Assembly: GCF_030936135.1 (NCBI RefSeq)
Contig: NC_082611.1
Coordinates: forward strand, 8,571,001 to 8,635,000
Source of the DNA: Gavia stellata
Lineage: Eukaryota; Chordata; Aves; Gaviiformes; Gaviidae
Length of the DNA stretch: 64,000 nt
Reading direction: 5' to 3'
Both the position numbers and the translations under genes were made by a program. Under the pieces are notes generated by a model, which did no database searches, had not been told where the DNA came from, and worked only from the letters and a program-made list of their open reading frames with translations. Shown here piece by piece: positions 1-14,099 of this stretch. Position 1 is the stretch's first letter; each line of letters opens with the position of its first letter.

Positions 1-3000
1 CAAACCTCTCCACCTACCTCTTATACCTTCAAAAAACTACAAAAAGTAATTAAAAGATTTCCAGAAAAAGCTACAGCTTTTCATCATGTTCCACAGAATA
101 CTTACTGATTTTAATTACATGTGAAAAGTAAATTGACATAATCAAAATACTGCTTCAAAAAGTGTTAGCATACTTTCGGAAGATCACATATTTTCTGTAC
201 TATATACTAGGACCATTATTTATACAACAGTAAAAGCAAACCAAGAAAGGCAGGTTTTCAAACAAGTGATACTGTTTCTAGTTTTCACAATAGCTCTGGC
301 ATTCTAACCTCATTAGAGAACATACATACTCCATTTCTAGATAATACGTATTCTTCAAACACAGATCAGCCATGATGTGAGGCTGCTCACCACCTTTTAG
401 TCAAAATTCTGAAGAGGAAAAAAAACAAATCTCTGAAGAGGCCTCTCAGTAGTACAATTAATGTTCATTTAAATCAAGTCCTCCACATAACACCCATGTA
501 TTTTTCCATTTGTAAGCTTCAAGAAAAAAGGGGAAGGTTAACAGCTGATTTATGTTTACTTCCTTCAGATATTCAGTAACCTTACTAAGAAGACTGAAAA
601 TTACCTAAACCACAAATACAAGCATTTTGCGAAGTCATTAGCTAAATTAATGTAGCAAATATACACACAAGTAATACAGCTTTAGATAAAATTTAAGAGA
701 TGCCTTTGAACTTCTAACTGAAACCAAATAATAAAAGGTAGCTTTACTACAAAAAAATAAACATATTTATATTATCAGGTATTACTAATTAAAATGAAAG
801 ACATTTTTCCAAAACCACTCCACTTAATTTCCAAAAAGCTTCCTCACGTTCACCACCAACTTCACTGAGAAGTCAACTCACCACAGACCATCTACTGAAC
901 AGATGCAGATTTTCCCCAACACGTGAATACATCATGACAATTACAGTATCTATTCCTCCCAGTAGAAGATGATCAAGAGTCCTGAACCCCCTAGAATGTT
1001 TCATCCAGAATACCAGATGCATTTGGGAAAGTTAGTCAAGCAAAAGTAAATCTCTACACGATGAACTCTGACACCAAGAGCACCTTTTATTATTCACAGA
1101 ATGCATTACTAGCATGTCTTAAAAGACTGCTATTCAAGGACTAACTTCAGACCAGATCCTTAAGAGGGAGGTATAAAGCACCTCAGCTGTCAACTGTATA
1201 AAACACTAAAAAAAGCTATCAAACTTTTATTTGGGGTTTATGGTACACTATAATGTCTCCTTGTTGATGCCCACATGGCTAACATGAATTTTACAGTGGC
1301 TTCCTGTTCCTGACAGGAGATGAGCATTACCACCTCTCATTAGCATCCTCCCCTGCTCCCCTATCTTCTTCTAGATGGTCTTTTTGACCAGCCTGTACTG
1401 AAACTTGGAACAATTCTTCAACGTTTGCTTTACCGCTTTCAATCTTACTGCTTCCTTTCAAAACCTGACAAGGGACTTGTGCACACAAAAGTGCATCTAT
1501 TGCCATTATGTTAGCTGGTCTAGTACAAGATGTTATCTCTACCTACAAACTTCTCACTCGAGCCCTTGAACTATCACAACTACAGCAGCATGACCACAAC
1601 ATAAACATTACCACGCTCACGCCAACTTAAGATCCCACTTTTGACCTCCCAAAGTTATCACAGCAAATCCAACTAGGAGGATTCAAACTCCTGGTGGTCT
1701 TATGCCAGTCTTCTGGCTTAACTCAAAATAAGACAAAATGAGCACTAACAATCGTAAGCTGCATTTATTGTACATGTTAGATGCACTGCACATGTATTCA
1801 GCTATTTCATATGAAAAAGACAACATATTTTGGTTGGAAATCCTTCTGTAAAGAAAACTGCACATTTATCAAGCCTAAAATCTAAGTGATTTATGCAAGT
1901 TACACTCTTCTCCATAATGTAACCATCTCTTAAGTGTCCTGGAATTAATACAGAAAAAAAAATATTGCTGCTGTTCATTACGTTACTTCCTAACCTTACA
2001 GACCTTTTATAATTCCCAAGACAAGAAAGCGTGTGAACTAACAGCAATTAATTGGAGAAAGTAATGAAGTTTTTTAAAAAAAAAAAGAAAGCAAAGATCA
2101 CCTTTGAAAGGCAGATAACCATTAACAGTTCATTAAGAAAATGGAAGTCATCTAAACTTCCAAAAGCACAAGGAACGTTTCACATACAAAGATGCTTTAA
2201 TACAAGAAAAATGCCAATTATCATGGGCAAGTTTCTGCAACACTTACAGAACAGCATTTCAGATGACTCATACATGTAAGAGCTACTTACTAAGAATTAC
2301 AGAATCCATCTCTATTTGGATAAACTTTGAAGTCTCTCAGATAGTCATTAATAAGTGATATTTTTTAAAAATTTGCACTTGAAAAAAATGAATGTAAAAT
2401 TAAGTATAAAATTATGGCAACCTATAATTGGGCTAAAATTTATTACAAGTGAAATTATTTTAATAGCTTGCATAAATACATATTCAGTGATGGAAGTCAC
2501 TGATTAAGTATTGGAACTGGTGTTTGACAAAGTGCTGAAAAATCTGCTGCAGTATAAACTCTTTTGCATTTTTCAACTATTTCCATCCAATGATTAATTC
2601 ACTGGAGCTTAGTAAAATGACTCGGAACTGAAAAGGTAGGAGATGTTTAATACCTCCTTTTGTTTGTAAATTCTGAAAGTATGAAGGAATGACAGCTATT
2701 TATTATAAGATCCTGACTGAAAAAGCAACCAGAAAGAAATCTGTTCAATTAAATGCAGAGAAACATTTTATATAGTTATGACAGGAAACAGTTTTCTTTA
2801 ATAGAAAAACCTGTTTAAATATATTCTAAATTTAATTAATTTTAAATTAAACCTAGATAAAAAAATCCAATAAATATCACTCACAATTTCATAATGAATG
2901 CACAAGGTAAGAATCTTAACATAATAGATTCTAAAAGGAGAGAATTTAATAAATTTACTCAGCATATAATCTGTTTAAAAACCTACCCTATTTAATGTAA

Positions 3001-6000
3001 CCCTACGCAGTAACAACCTACTACGTCTCACTATCTATCCAGAAGTTAGAATCTATTCTTTAGGAAAGGAACTGCAAAACAGATCCAAAAAATACTATAT
3101 ATAAAAGGCAAACAATATAAGGCTTCCTGTCAGTTAATACAAACAGTCTAGACTACTTTGGCCTGGTATATCCAAACTACTTATGCAGGAGGAAGAGGCC
3201 GTGGATTATATCACTACTACATTAAAATAAGCAGGAGATGCAGTGTCTGTGTTACTATATGTGTTACCGCAAGGTTAACACAACATAATGCTTTACAAAG
3301 AACTCTGTGCTAGTAAACGTTCCATCTCAAAATGGCATCTAGATGATCCTAAATTATCAACACAGAACATAAGGTCTTTTTTCAAAGCCTCACAGTATTA
3401 AATACTGATTCTATGCTATTATTTACCCACTTTTTAAAAGTACATAAACAATTCAAAGCCCTGGCTGATGTAGGTATTTAATTAACAGCTATTGAAGCAG
3501 ATTCTTCAGCACCTCTGAAGACTGCCACTTCATAAGCAAGTTTTACACTAAAGTCTAAATTCGAGCACAGCACATTGGGAGTCAAACCCTGTACGCAGGC
3601 AAGTACATGAACATGCTCACTGAAAAAACGATGATAAATTACGCTGGCATTCTCAAGATCAAGTATAGACATGAGAACATATACTTCAGTATGTATTAGC
3701 ATGTTTCAAGGGGTGGAAAAATGTTATTTTCATACAAAGTATATTTCAAAGCAATTTATATAGGTCAGGATTCTCTATACATTCCTAAGTTTCTTTCAAG
3801 TCTACTTTCTTCATAAAATAGTTCACTGACTACCAAATGCAACAACTAAGCAAACAAAAGTTTATTTCTCACTAGAACTGATTTCCTTCTCTGTCCAATT
3901 TCCCAGTCTGCCCACAATAACCTCAAATACCCATGTATGTCATCCACCTGTGGCTTCCTTTGCTACCTTTAATTAGGAGCAACAGGCATGGCAGCTAGCC
4001 AAACAGTCCATTCATGTTCACTTGCCATCCAACAGCCACCACGCAGAACGATACAGGACCAGAAGTAACTGCCTGTCCATATGAGGGATGGCAGGCTCGC
4101 CTTTCTTCTACTACCAGATTATGAGAGGCCATGACGCTTGAACTCCGACTCTCTCAAATTTGGTTGAATGTGACTAATCATGTTATTAAGGTCTCAACCT
4201 TCAGGAAATTGGGCTAAAAAATGCACAACATCACACAGTTCTAAGCTTGGGGAAAAAAGAAAAGTAAATGTACATGACAGACATTACTGAGTACACTAAT
4301 AAAAGACATTCATTACTGTGATAAAGGCAGTGCAAGGCCCAGATAAATTAAGCATTATTAGGGCACAGTGAGCTTCAAGGGAGCATCTGATTTTTAGCTT
4401 TCAGCACAGTAGTTGCTATGCGACAACGGTCCCACTGCATAAGCAAGAGCCTCTTTTCTTTCAAGAGCAGCTATATAAATGGCAGTTCTGCACTAATAGC
4501 TGTAACTATTTTCAGCACAAATCTATCATGACAGCAGTCACTTAACCTGTCTCTTGGACACCCTCAAATTATATGATCATGAACTGAGATGCTACTTTAC
4601 TAAACCAAGTCGGAACAGAGCAGCCTTTAAAATACTAATGAATGACCAAATCTAATTTTGCTCTCTAGCTACTTCCATGGTATCTTTCATAAACTTGATC
4701 AGTTTACTTACTCTGCTTTTAACAGATATTAATGTAACCAGATCTAAAGACTGTAATATCACCCTAGTGGTTTTGATAAATATGATTTTAAAAGTTATCC
4801 CAGCTTTCCTAAATAATGTCATTCTCTTCTATGCTAGCAATTAAGTGGGAAAGTGTTCTCGACTCCTACCCTGTTCTTCACAAGTCAGATTCAGATCATT
4901 ACCTTTTCCTCACAAAGGGTTTCTCCCACATTTATTTACTCCCTGAAATCTTCAGAGGTTTGCTACTAATAGGCACAAAACCATACAGACGCAACAGACC
5001 TATAAATTCTGAAGGCCTATGGGTAACAGGTAGAATACTAAAACAAAAGCCTATTCAAAACAATTTTAGACAATTCTGTCTGATTTGTATGACAAGGTAA
5101 AGCACAAAATGCATTGCAACTCCTGTATTTCACAAAAAACCACCAAAACACTCAAGAGCACATTCCATTAGTTACTGCATTCCCGTCATCTCATTTTTTT
5201 CCTGCTATGCTCCATTTAACAACTGAGCCAAAAAACAGCATCATTTCTGAGAACAAGTTTCAGCAGAAATGCGTGCAATGCTATATTACAACAGGCTTTA
5301 AAATACTGTATTAGAACTGCATTCAAATCACCATCAACCTTCAACTAAGACACAACACAAGCAAACAGAAACTTAACGCAAGTTTTGAAGGAGTGTTATT
5401 TGCACTCCAGACATTCTTTTGAAAAAAAAAAAAAAGATCATTTTACTATGAGAGAGGCATTCCAAATTCCAATCAGCCCTTTGATTTGAATGACCATTAC
5501 CAGTACAACAAGAAGAAACATTCCCAAGATCGCAGATGACTTTCATTCACTTGATGTCCTCAACACAATGCCAGCACCTTAATGAAATCTAAAACTGTTT
5601 CCAAATGCCCAAAGTATTTCAAGCAGAGACTGGAAATGTTCCTTCATTGAGTAAATCCCTAAGAACACACATATCTAACACTCCTTAAGGAACTTTAATG
5701 AGGCCCTCAGTTTATACCTGAACTTTTCAGCTTTCAGATTTTTAGTACTTATTGCCATTCAAAAGAAAACACAAATGTTTAAACTTTTTAAAACTATAAA
5801 AATAATCTGGAATAAACTATTGAAAATTGTATTAGTTGTAGAGAGTCATTTCAAAAGCCTATCCTCCCATGACATTATTACTACCCTTATATTGGATAAT
5901 GCAAAGTTTGCAGAACTAACAGAAGTAACCTTCAGTATGGTTATTACAAATGTACCTTTATGCAAAAGCACTTTATCACCAGATTTTATTTTCCCTTCTT

Positions 6001-7407
6001 CCTTACAATTATGGAAAAATCCTAACTACCAGATATAGTCTCAAGAAAAAACTTCTTAAGGACTTAAAACTACAGCTGTCCAAGTTACTTGTGCACACTT
6101 GTATTTAATCTTTCTGAATACAAGAAGCAGTAATTAACAGTTTGTCAACAAAACTATTTCCTGCCTAAATTTAAATTGTCCCAAATCAAAGTCTCATGCT
6201 TAGAAAGATGCAAGTAAGATGACAAGACCTTCAGAGGTAGTGGAACAAAAACATAAAATCAAAAATCACATACAGGTTACTCTGCTACTATATTCTTCTA
6301 GATAGAAATGGAAACATTTCACCCCTCTACTCAACTTGTCCATTACAATCCCTGTCTTACCATAGAACTCTATTATTTAAGTCCCTCATGAGGGAGGTGG
6401 GTAGGATGAAAGGTCAATACATATGCACAGACAATTCTTTTGAAAAACCACCAGTTTTTCTTCTTTACAACAGTTAATCAGAAGTAAGGTTAATGAAGAC
6501 AGCAAGTGGCTATTTCCTACAGAGTTTTTCCCCATGAAGCAATAAAAAAAAAAACCTCTGACACTCCTCCAACCCACCGTGTGTTCTGGATTAGTTCTAC
6601 AGTGACAAAAGCCAGTTTCAAAGTTAAATGTGTTTTGCGGACATGTGACCCTGAAATCATTACTGTCCTATGCAATGAGTTACAATACTTTCTAGAAGAA
6701 ATATTAGCTACTTCATATCACAACTGGATGTGTAACTCGGTATGTCAACAATTCTTGGCAAATTATCTCAGTCCTCCCGTTTGTCCTTACAAAGACTACA
6801 AGAAGCCTATCCTGCAATCTAAGCCAACACTTTTTCAAACTTTTATCCCATGCTCCCCCTAAATAATTTTACAGTGTGCTTCAAATGAGCTTCTACAGCT
6901 GCTTAGGTCCACTTTGTACATAAGGGTGGCACAGGTTACATATCCTAAGGCAAGAATATCTGGGGCAATCCTGGATTCTCATGTAGTACAGCACCCTCAG
7001 AACAACACAGTTCCAATGCTCATTTTTTCTGAGCATTTGTCCTGGCCTGAGTGTTGGCTGAACAGTTAGTAACTAGTAAAACTGTGCACTGCGGTTAGTT
7101 TTACATTTCTGTCCTTATTCTATTACCCTACAACTCTTCCCAGTAATGTCAAAGAATTACTCACGCAACAGCATACTGCTCAATTTTAATAAGGACTAAA
7201 TATAGGCTAGTACTTCAAGTGTTTACAGAGCGAGATGTGTTTGAAGTTTCAGTGTTAGAATCTCATGCTTGCACAAAGGCATCTTAAGACAAGGTAAAAA
7301 ATATACATGTTAAATAATTATATATCCTATACCTTCATGTCAGTGTTTCTGGAAAATCTGGGTAGCATTATGATCTTGCAAACGTAGCATCTCATTCTGA
7401 AGTGTGC

Positions 7408-7433
7408 GTGTGTGTATATATATATACACACAC
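7408..7433. repeat. (TG)n(TA)n(CA)n palindromic microsatellite
   Basis: A run of alternating purine-pyrimidine dinucleotides passes from TG through TA to CA. It forms a perfect 26-bp inverted repeat centred between 7420 and 7421. Such tracts can extrude as cruciforms or adopt Z-DNA and are often polymorphic in length. Confidence 0.8.
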
Positions 7434-10400
7434 AAAAAATTCTCCAGAGCACACTTCATTCTATACTGCCAGATGTTGGTTTTGACAATTAATTCCTGCT
7501 CAAGTACAGTATGTTTTCATTTGCGATACCATTTCTCCAACAGTGAGCCACAGGAGTTGAGATTTTTTTTAAACAGGGTAGACCACAACCATTTAAAGAA
7601 GCATGAGAAGACTACACATCATGATATCTCAAACCATCAAAAGTACCTGCAGCATGGAAACCAAACCATCAGTATCTCTTTCTCCCACCATTTGACAGGA
7701 ATACAACCTATTAAGACCTACTGGTTTTGAAGAGACTTAATTTCTTTCTGTTCATGTGAAAGGAATCCATACATGTAACCTTCATGTGACGGGGTTTTCT
7801 AGAATCTTGATTTTACAGTAGATACATTTCCAAGTCTGATGCACAACTGGGTTAAGAAATGTGGGAAAGAAAGAAAAAAAAACAGCATTTTGGCAAAAGA
7901 GCTTATTCAGCTCTATTTCTCATCCCTATTCATAGCTGAAGGATCCCTCGGAAGAATGGGCCATAGGACAAATGACTGATTTTGGAGAACTGGATCTGGA
8001 CTACGGGCTGAAAGCTTAAAACCCAGCACTCAGAAGTCTACTGTTAAAGCCTTCTACATCTCTTTCATTCCAAAGAAATCTCAGGGTGCAAAGATAGTCC
8101 TAAAAAAGTCACATCACTGTTAAGTCTCTGCAGTGATGTTTCCTTACCACCAAGGAAACTTTTTTAAGTATAGTAGTGTTGGACAAGGTGTTACTTTGTA
8201 CCAGCATTTCATACTGAAAATCCCTCAGAAGACAATTCACTGACATAACTTGCTTCACACCATCACCTTGCCTAAGCTATGTGTGACACAACACCTTGCT
8301 ACAGGTGTGCTTGAACTACGCAGGTAGACTGAAACAGCTATCCTGGCACACTTTGTACATTTCTGCTTATGGAAGTGTCTACAAAATGTTTCTAGTATCA
8401 CTCATGTTGCTCAAGACCTTTCATAACAGCAGTACAATGAAAACAAAGAGTTTATACAGAGCAATAAAAGCATTGAAGCTACTGCAAATTGTATCCAGAA
8501 CCATATCAAGCTCCAGACACTAGATGCATACACCAAATAGAAAGGGAGACCCAAAATAAATATCTAAGGAAGACTCCAGTACTCCATGTGCTGTCCTTCT
8601 GCTGCAGAATTGGAGCATTAGAAATGAACAGAGTACTATGATTTTTGTAGCCTCTGGCATTATACTGACTGAGGGTCCCTTTATCCTGCACAGGTAAACC
8701 ATACGTGGATAGTGACTGAAACCAGACTACAGCAAATATCCAGAAAATTACTTCTATTCAAATTTGCCTGACAGTTGTTCAGTAGCCCTCAAAAAATGTA
8801 TCTTTGTCTTCTGTGCTTTTCAAATAGAATGCTGAATCTCACTATGTAACACAAACTCCTTTTTTTTATACAGGACCTGGGGCAAATCAGCACTAACTAA
8901 TGGGCCTTTTCAAACCCATGACTTGTGCCTGATGCTAATACAACATACCTTTAGACTGTCTCTGCTATTAAGTGTATCTTAATATGCTGCAGTGATCCCT
9001 GATGAATTATCAAATACACCCAAGCATTCAAGATGTGAGAAAAGACCTCAGAAAGTGACCTCCTCCTATAAGGACTGCTTTAGTTGTAGCAAAGTCCAGA
9101 CACTTCACAGCCAGAGGCAGACAAAGTAGACCAAGCCTGTGAACAAAGCCTTGCATGGAACATCCCTGCAGGCCAAAGAGTCAGGGTTGGCTTCTTACCT
9201 CAGACTCACACTCACAGATAGAAACAAAAGATAAAAGACAACTTAGCAGCTGTAGCTCTACAATTATAAGGCGTCTGGGACAGAAGCTAGAAAAAGAAAT
9301 ATAGGGAGAAGTAAACAAGTTTAGTGCTTGAAAGGGGAAGGAAAGATAGACCACTCCCAAGAAAAGTATATAATTAAAATCCCCACTTTACAAGCAAGAT
9401 TTTTCTTAACTTCCAGTGATCCGAGTCACTAACTTGCATATGCACAGAAAATTGCTTTTCTTATTATGTGCAAGTGTCACATACATTTTACATTGTACCA
9501 AACCACAGGGCACAACCACAATTGGGCCCCGGTCTGACAGAACTCCACGTGAAACATCAAGCCAAAGCAACTCAAAAGCAACAATTTTCCCAAGAATATA
9601 TACATGCTACAGAATTCATCTTAACAAAAAGTGACTTAATCTCAAAGTCTTAACTTGTCATCTATGGCCAGCTGATTATATTAGATATAGCTGCATGAAT
9701 ATCTAGATACTCGAGATGGATGTCTCTGGATACTATACACCAATTTCTAAGCATCTTTTCCTAGATTGTACATGACCAATCTCATCAGCAAGGACTCACT
9801 GCCATGACATTCAGCTGGTCCAGGAGGGAAGTCCCAAGATGAAGGTTCTCAGCACAAACCAAGAAAGCATGCAGGCGCCAGGCAAGCTGCCTATTCAACT
9901 GAATAGGCTACATAATTAATCACAAATATAAAATTGAACACACCTGCTAAAAATGCTACCACCTGTTCAAGTTTTACAGGAAAATAAGAATATTTTTGAG
10001 TCCCTGTTACTTGATATTCGCAAAGACTTCATATAGCACAGAGATGATAGAAATACTTTTTCTGACATTACACACATACCTTTGATTCAGATTCTCAGCC
10101 GCCTTGGAGAGGCAGCTGAATTAAGGTCAAGTATGGAAATCCAAGTCAGAAGAACAGAAACAGAGTCTGAATGAAAATGTAAAGCTTTAGCCCAGTAAAG
10201 CAGACGTGTCTGATTATAATGCACTATGTTTGGCTGTAAAATACTGCTGCTAAAGAGTAGTTCCCAAATGCTCTTTCTTCAGCCACACAGTACTAAAAAA
10301 GTGGAAGTCATCTCAGCCTGACGCATTCAGGTAAAAATCACTAATACTCCACAAGCTCAAAACAACTACAGCACTTCATTCTATGAACTCCTTTCCAGTA

Positions 10401-12987
10401 GACCTACCCCCAGCTCTCACCTCCAGTATAAAGTAAAACCTTAAATTCAGAACTATCACAGTACATATCAGAATCCTCCTTTTCCATTCACAGAATAAAT
10501 TAAATCTAAGTTGGTCAAAGTAATTTTAGCTAGTAGCATATTCAACATCTTGGTTTTCCCTATTTTCTACAATAATTGCTATGAACCCTACCAGGGGAAC
10601 AGTTAAAACCTTCTTTCTTTTACCTCTTCTCCTTATTGTTGAAAAGAAAAAATGAGTTTAGAAATATATAACCTCAAAAATGCAAGATGAATGTAGGACA
10701 CATCATCAATGCGCGCCTTCATCTGCAAACACTGTGAAGCCATACTTAAAAAGAGCAGCATCATTCATCTCAATCAAGGCCCTGGGAACTTGACAGTTCC
10801 CCAGCCATACAGTCTGGCATACTTCTACAGCAGTTCCACAAAATGGAGCATTTTTGAACAAGGAATCCAATCTACTCTTGCTAGAAACTGCCCATCACTA
10901 TTTCCTGCTTTCCAGCTTCTTCCCCGAAAGAGAAGTTAATTTATTATGGGTATATTCCGTGAACTATTCCACAAAGTTCACTACAACAACTACAGACGCT
11001 TTCCTCCTTTTTCTGTGGATTCCCACCTTTTCTGTGACAAGGTCAGGGCAAGACACATCAAAATGTTTCGCCACTGTCAAAGAAGCAACCCTTCTTGCTC
11101 AGTGAAGAATTGTGGGATCCTGAAATAATTCTGAAACCAGTTACTAATTATTTTATGAAAGCCCATTAAATTCTTCACAAGTTTACAACTCGTGTGTGTC
11201 AGACTGAGCGTTACAGTGAACTGCAAGAACTGCCACAGCCCAGAACGGAGACCATCAGCAGTTGCCAGTCCCAATACAGGAAATCAAAGCAACGTGTCAT
11301 GGGGTATGTGAGAGAGAAATTCACAATATGGCTGAAGTCGTTTTTAAACACAGCTCATGATTCTTAACCCAGCAGAATAAAGTCACAGGTTTGTCTTCTA
11401 CACAGGTTATAAAATTTGCCTAGTATGACAGAGAAGGTTCAAGACAAAACAGCCTCATTGCCATCTGCTCGTAAGCTATTCAAAGGAAGGAAAAAAAGAG
11501 AGTCCTTGTAGCTTTCTAACTGGTTACTGCTGTAGTGATGATACAGGACATGCTGCAGACTAAGAATCCGTTGCACGCAAACCCATTTGCGCACATTATT
11601 TAATTCAGTAGGAAGTCTTCCCAGCAAAAAAGTGATGCCAGTGAAACTGGAAGAGGTCCCTCTTGAGGCTTTAAAGGTTTAAATACTAAATATCTGTCAA
11701 TAAAATAATCTGAATACATTGCTTCTTACTATATGGGCAAAGATACAGTAAAAAGCAGCAGTTTCGTTTCCAGGGTTCATTGGGTTTTCCATCACAGGAT
11801 TTGGCACAGTTTGCTAAACTTCAGCTACCATCTCATGCAGACATACTTTGGGCTAAAATTATAACCAAAGACAACATACAAAATAACGGTATCTCATTAA
11901 TTTTGTATTTGTCCAATATTACAACATCGTAAGTACTTCTCTTAGCAGTACTGCACTTAACAAGCCTGATTCGTCCTTCAAAAAAAAAATTAAAAAACCC
12001 CAACACTTTAATACTATCTCTTGCATTTTGTCCAATCAACTTTTCATTCTGAGAATGAAGCTTTTTACCAGTGTGATGGAAGTTATGTTTTGATCTCCCA
12101 GCTTTGTAAGGTATATAGCATCATCCTGATAGGAAAGAGGAATTTTTATTTAAAAAAAAGAAAAAAAAAGAAGGGAACCCTTGATGCAGACACTCCGACA
12201 TCTACTTTTAAATAGAAAAATTAACTGCATTTCAGGAACAGTAAGACACAGAAAAGGTGGAAAAGACCCACACACAGAACTGATTCTGCTGTCTTACTTT
12301 ATGGCTTGATGACAAATTAATATTATTTTGAACAAACTTCCAAGTATTTAATATATGAGAAAACTATCATTTAGTCTCAAAGGAAATACTGATTTGACTG
12401 AGTTTTCTCTTTTTCAGAAGTTTACTTTTATAGAAAATATGAAAGATCTCAAAGAAAGCTGAAGGAGGGAGTAACTTAAAAACAATTCAAAAATACTCCT
12501 GGGAAGAAAAAAAAATGGGAAAGAGGCATAGGTCCAAAAATAAAGGAAGTATGGGTTCCACTCTGAGTTTTGATACTTGCTGTGGAACAGAAGCTGAATT
12601 ACCTAATCTCTGTGCTTCAGATCTCTCCCTCCCCACTGCTCCTCCTCCTCCCTGAACATACTGTCTATTTCAGCTGTTCAGCTCTTCACAGCTAGAAATG
12701 AATCTCAGTACACATTCAAACCAAACCTAACAAAATTCAGTTCCAATACAACGTTATGGTTGCAAGCCCCAATGAAATAATAAAAAAAAAAACCCGAATC
12801 AAAGAGATAGTTGTTACCTATCAGTATGAATAAACCTCTAATCAGTAACTGATACAATTAAGAGGGCATACTTTTTAGTTTGTGCTTCTAAGACAAACAG
12901 GAAAATAAGCACGAAAATTGAAGGAGGTTAGCGTTACCTAACATAAGAGACAAATAAATGTGAACTACATGACTATTTAGAGAGACT

Positions 12988-13008
12988 GGGACGGGGGGGC
13001 CGGGGGGG
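12988..13008 (+). other. G-run cluster, potential G-quadruplex
   Basis: Three G-runs (GGG, then two runs of seven) are separated by two bases each, at the outer edge of the CpG island. The seven-base runs can each supply two G-triplets, so an intramolecular quadruplex is possible. On the minus strand, the presumed transcribed sense of the flanking gene, the same tract is C-rich. Confidence 0.5.
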
Positions 13009-13551
13009 AATCCAACTAATCTGACCGGAAAGGAGGGAAGCGCCGCCTGCCCTGAAGAGCCTCCACCCAGGAACGGGAGTCCCGGTGATTCACAGTCACA
13101 ATAAGAAAAAAGATAAATCACACTGAGGTCTGTATAGGCTGGAACGACAGCCACTATAGAAAGAACGTATGTGGGTAAACGCACAGAGAGAAGCAGCACG
13201 TAGTTCCATCTACAGAGACGGAGATACCTACAGCGGGGTATCGCTCAATACAAGCACAGGACGCGACCCACCGGACGGGAGCCCCATCCACCCGCCGTGC
13301 CCTTCCCGACGCTTCGGCGAGGGGAGAGCGCCGAGCGTGGCCCGGAGCCCTGGCCGCAGCACAGGGGGTAGGACGGGGGATTTGGAAACCCGCAGCCCCC
13401 TCGCTCCACCACCACAGAGCCCCGGGCCCCCACCGGAGGCACCTCGCGCCGAGGCCCCCGTTGCTGTCCCGCTCCCAGGCTTCCCCTCGCAGGCCCCAGC
13501 GCGGAACCGCTCCCCCAAACCGGCTTCACTCCGCCGCCTCCCGCGCCTCAC

Positions 13552-13890
13552 CTGCACCTGCTCGCGGAAGCGGAGCGGCCCCGCCGCTCCCCAGGAGAAG
13601 CCACAGGAGGAGGACGAGCCCGAGCGGGCACCGGGGTCCGAGGGGCAGCGAGCCGCCACCCCGCCGGCCGGCAACCCCGCCGAGCCCCCCGCGCTTCTGC
13701 ATGCCCTCCGCTCCCGGCCCGAGGCTCGGCGCTGAAGGAGGGGCTCGAGGTTCTCAGCGTCTCCGGCGAGCCCCCGCGGCAGCCGCTGCCCCCCGCCTCC
13801 GCGGCGCGGCTGCCCGCAGCATCGGACCCCACAAACCCGCTCCCCTCACAGAAACCCGCCGGCCCCTGCGGACACCGCCGCCGCCGCCAT
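13552..13890 (-). other. Probable noncoding first exon of a minus-strand gene (candidate RNF216)
   Basis: Reading leftward, transcription probably starts near the ETS/YY1 element at about 13885-13897. The exon would run to a consensus donor (CAG then GTGAGG) with its last base at 13552; a weaker alternative donor (CAG then GTGCAG) lies six bases upstream. An ATG inside the YY1 motif opens a 14-codon frame that stops quickly, so the exon is probably 5' untranslated. A 148-codon frame crosses the donor and so is not itself evidence of coding. RNF216, a RING-in-between-RING E3 ubiquitin ligase, has a noncoding exon 1 and sits in this orientation next to oncomodulin in mammals. That identification is synteny inference only, and the start is approximate. 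Confidence 0.45.
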
Positions 13891-13897
13891 CTTCCGG
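13883..13897 (-). promoter_or_regulatory. Composite ETS and YY1 core promoter element
   Basis: On the minus strand the sequence reads CCGGAAGATGGCGGC. It joins an ETS site (CCGGAAG) to a YY1 site (AAGATGGCGGC). YY1 sites of this form usually sit just downstream of the start site and are oriented with transcription, so this supports a minus-strand start here. Confidence 0.7.
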
Positions 13898-13930
13898 GCT
13901 ACCTGACCGGGAGGGGGTGGAGCGCGTTGC

Positions 13931-14096
13931 TGATTGATAGCCCAATGCACCAATCAACCCGCTCAGGAGGCGGGATCACTGGCTGGGACGGGGTTAAACC
14001 CTGACTGACAGCCAGATCAGCCAGTCGCTCCGAAGAGGGCGAGCTAGGGCGAGCGAAGGCTGCGGCGCGAGAACGGCGGAACGCACTTGCCAATCA
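13931..14096. promoter_or_regulatory. CCAAT-box cluster (NF-Y-like sites)
   Basis: CCAAT motifs occur at 13942-13946, 13950-13954 and 14090-14094, and an inverted TGATTGAT lies at 13931-13938. A degenerate related block (GATCAGCCAGTCGCTC, 14015-14030) lies between them. The CCAATCA sites at 13950 and 14090 are both followed by a near-identical CCGCTC segment, suggesting partly repeated modules. NF-Y sites in this position would fit the divergent promoter. Confidence 0.6.
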
Positions 14097-14099
14097 AGC

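Larger units (their letters stand above)
1..13551 (-). other. Presumed first intron of a minus-strand gene (possibly RNF216)
   Basis: No coding exon, RNA gene or long interspersed element can be supported in this AT-rich stretch. It lies immediately downstream, in minus-strand sense, of a CpG-island first exon with a consensus donor, so it is most simply that gene's intron 1. The open frames here are short, overlap on both strands and lack domain signatures. In mammals RNF216 is the minus-strand gene whose promoter faces oncomodulin. Its first exon is noncoding and its first intron is long, which fits, but the identification rests on recalled synteny, not on coding sequence seen here. Confidence 0.4.

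Noticed and set aside
2052-2279. Lys-rich 75-codon frame as a small basic protein
   Set aside because: The Lys run comes from a poly(A)-like tract, and the frame has no conserved motif or gene context.
9199-9260. Minus-strand donor-like GAG/GTAAG as an alternative exon of the left gene
   Set aside because: A single donor match without a convincing acceptor or coding frame is expected by chance in this much sequence.
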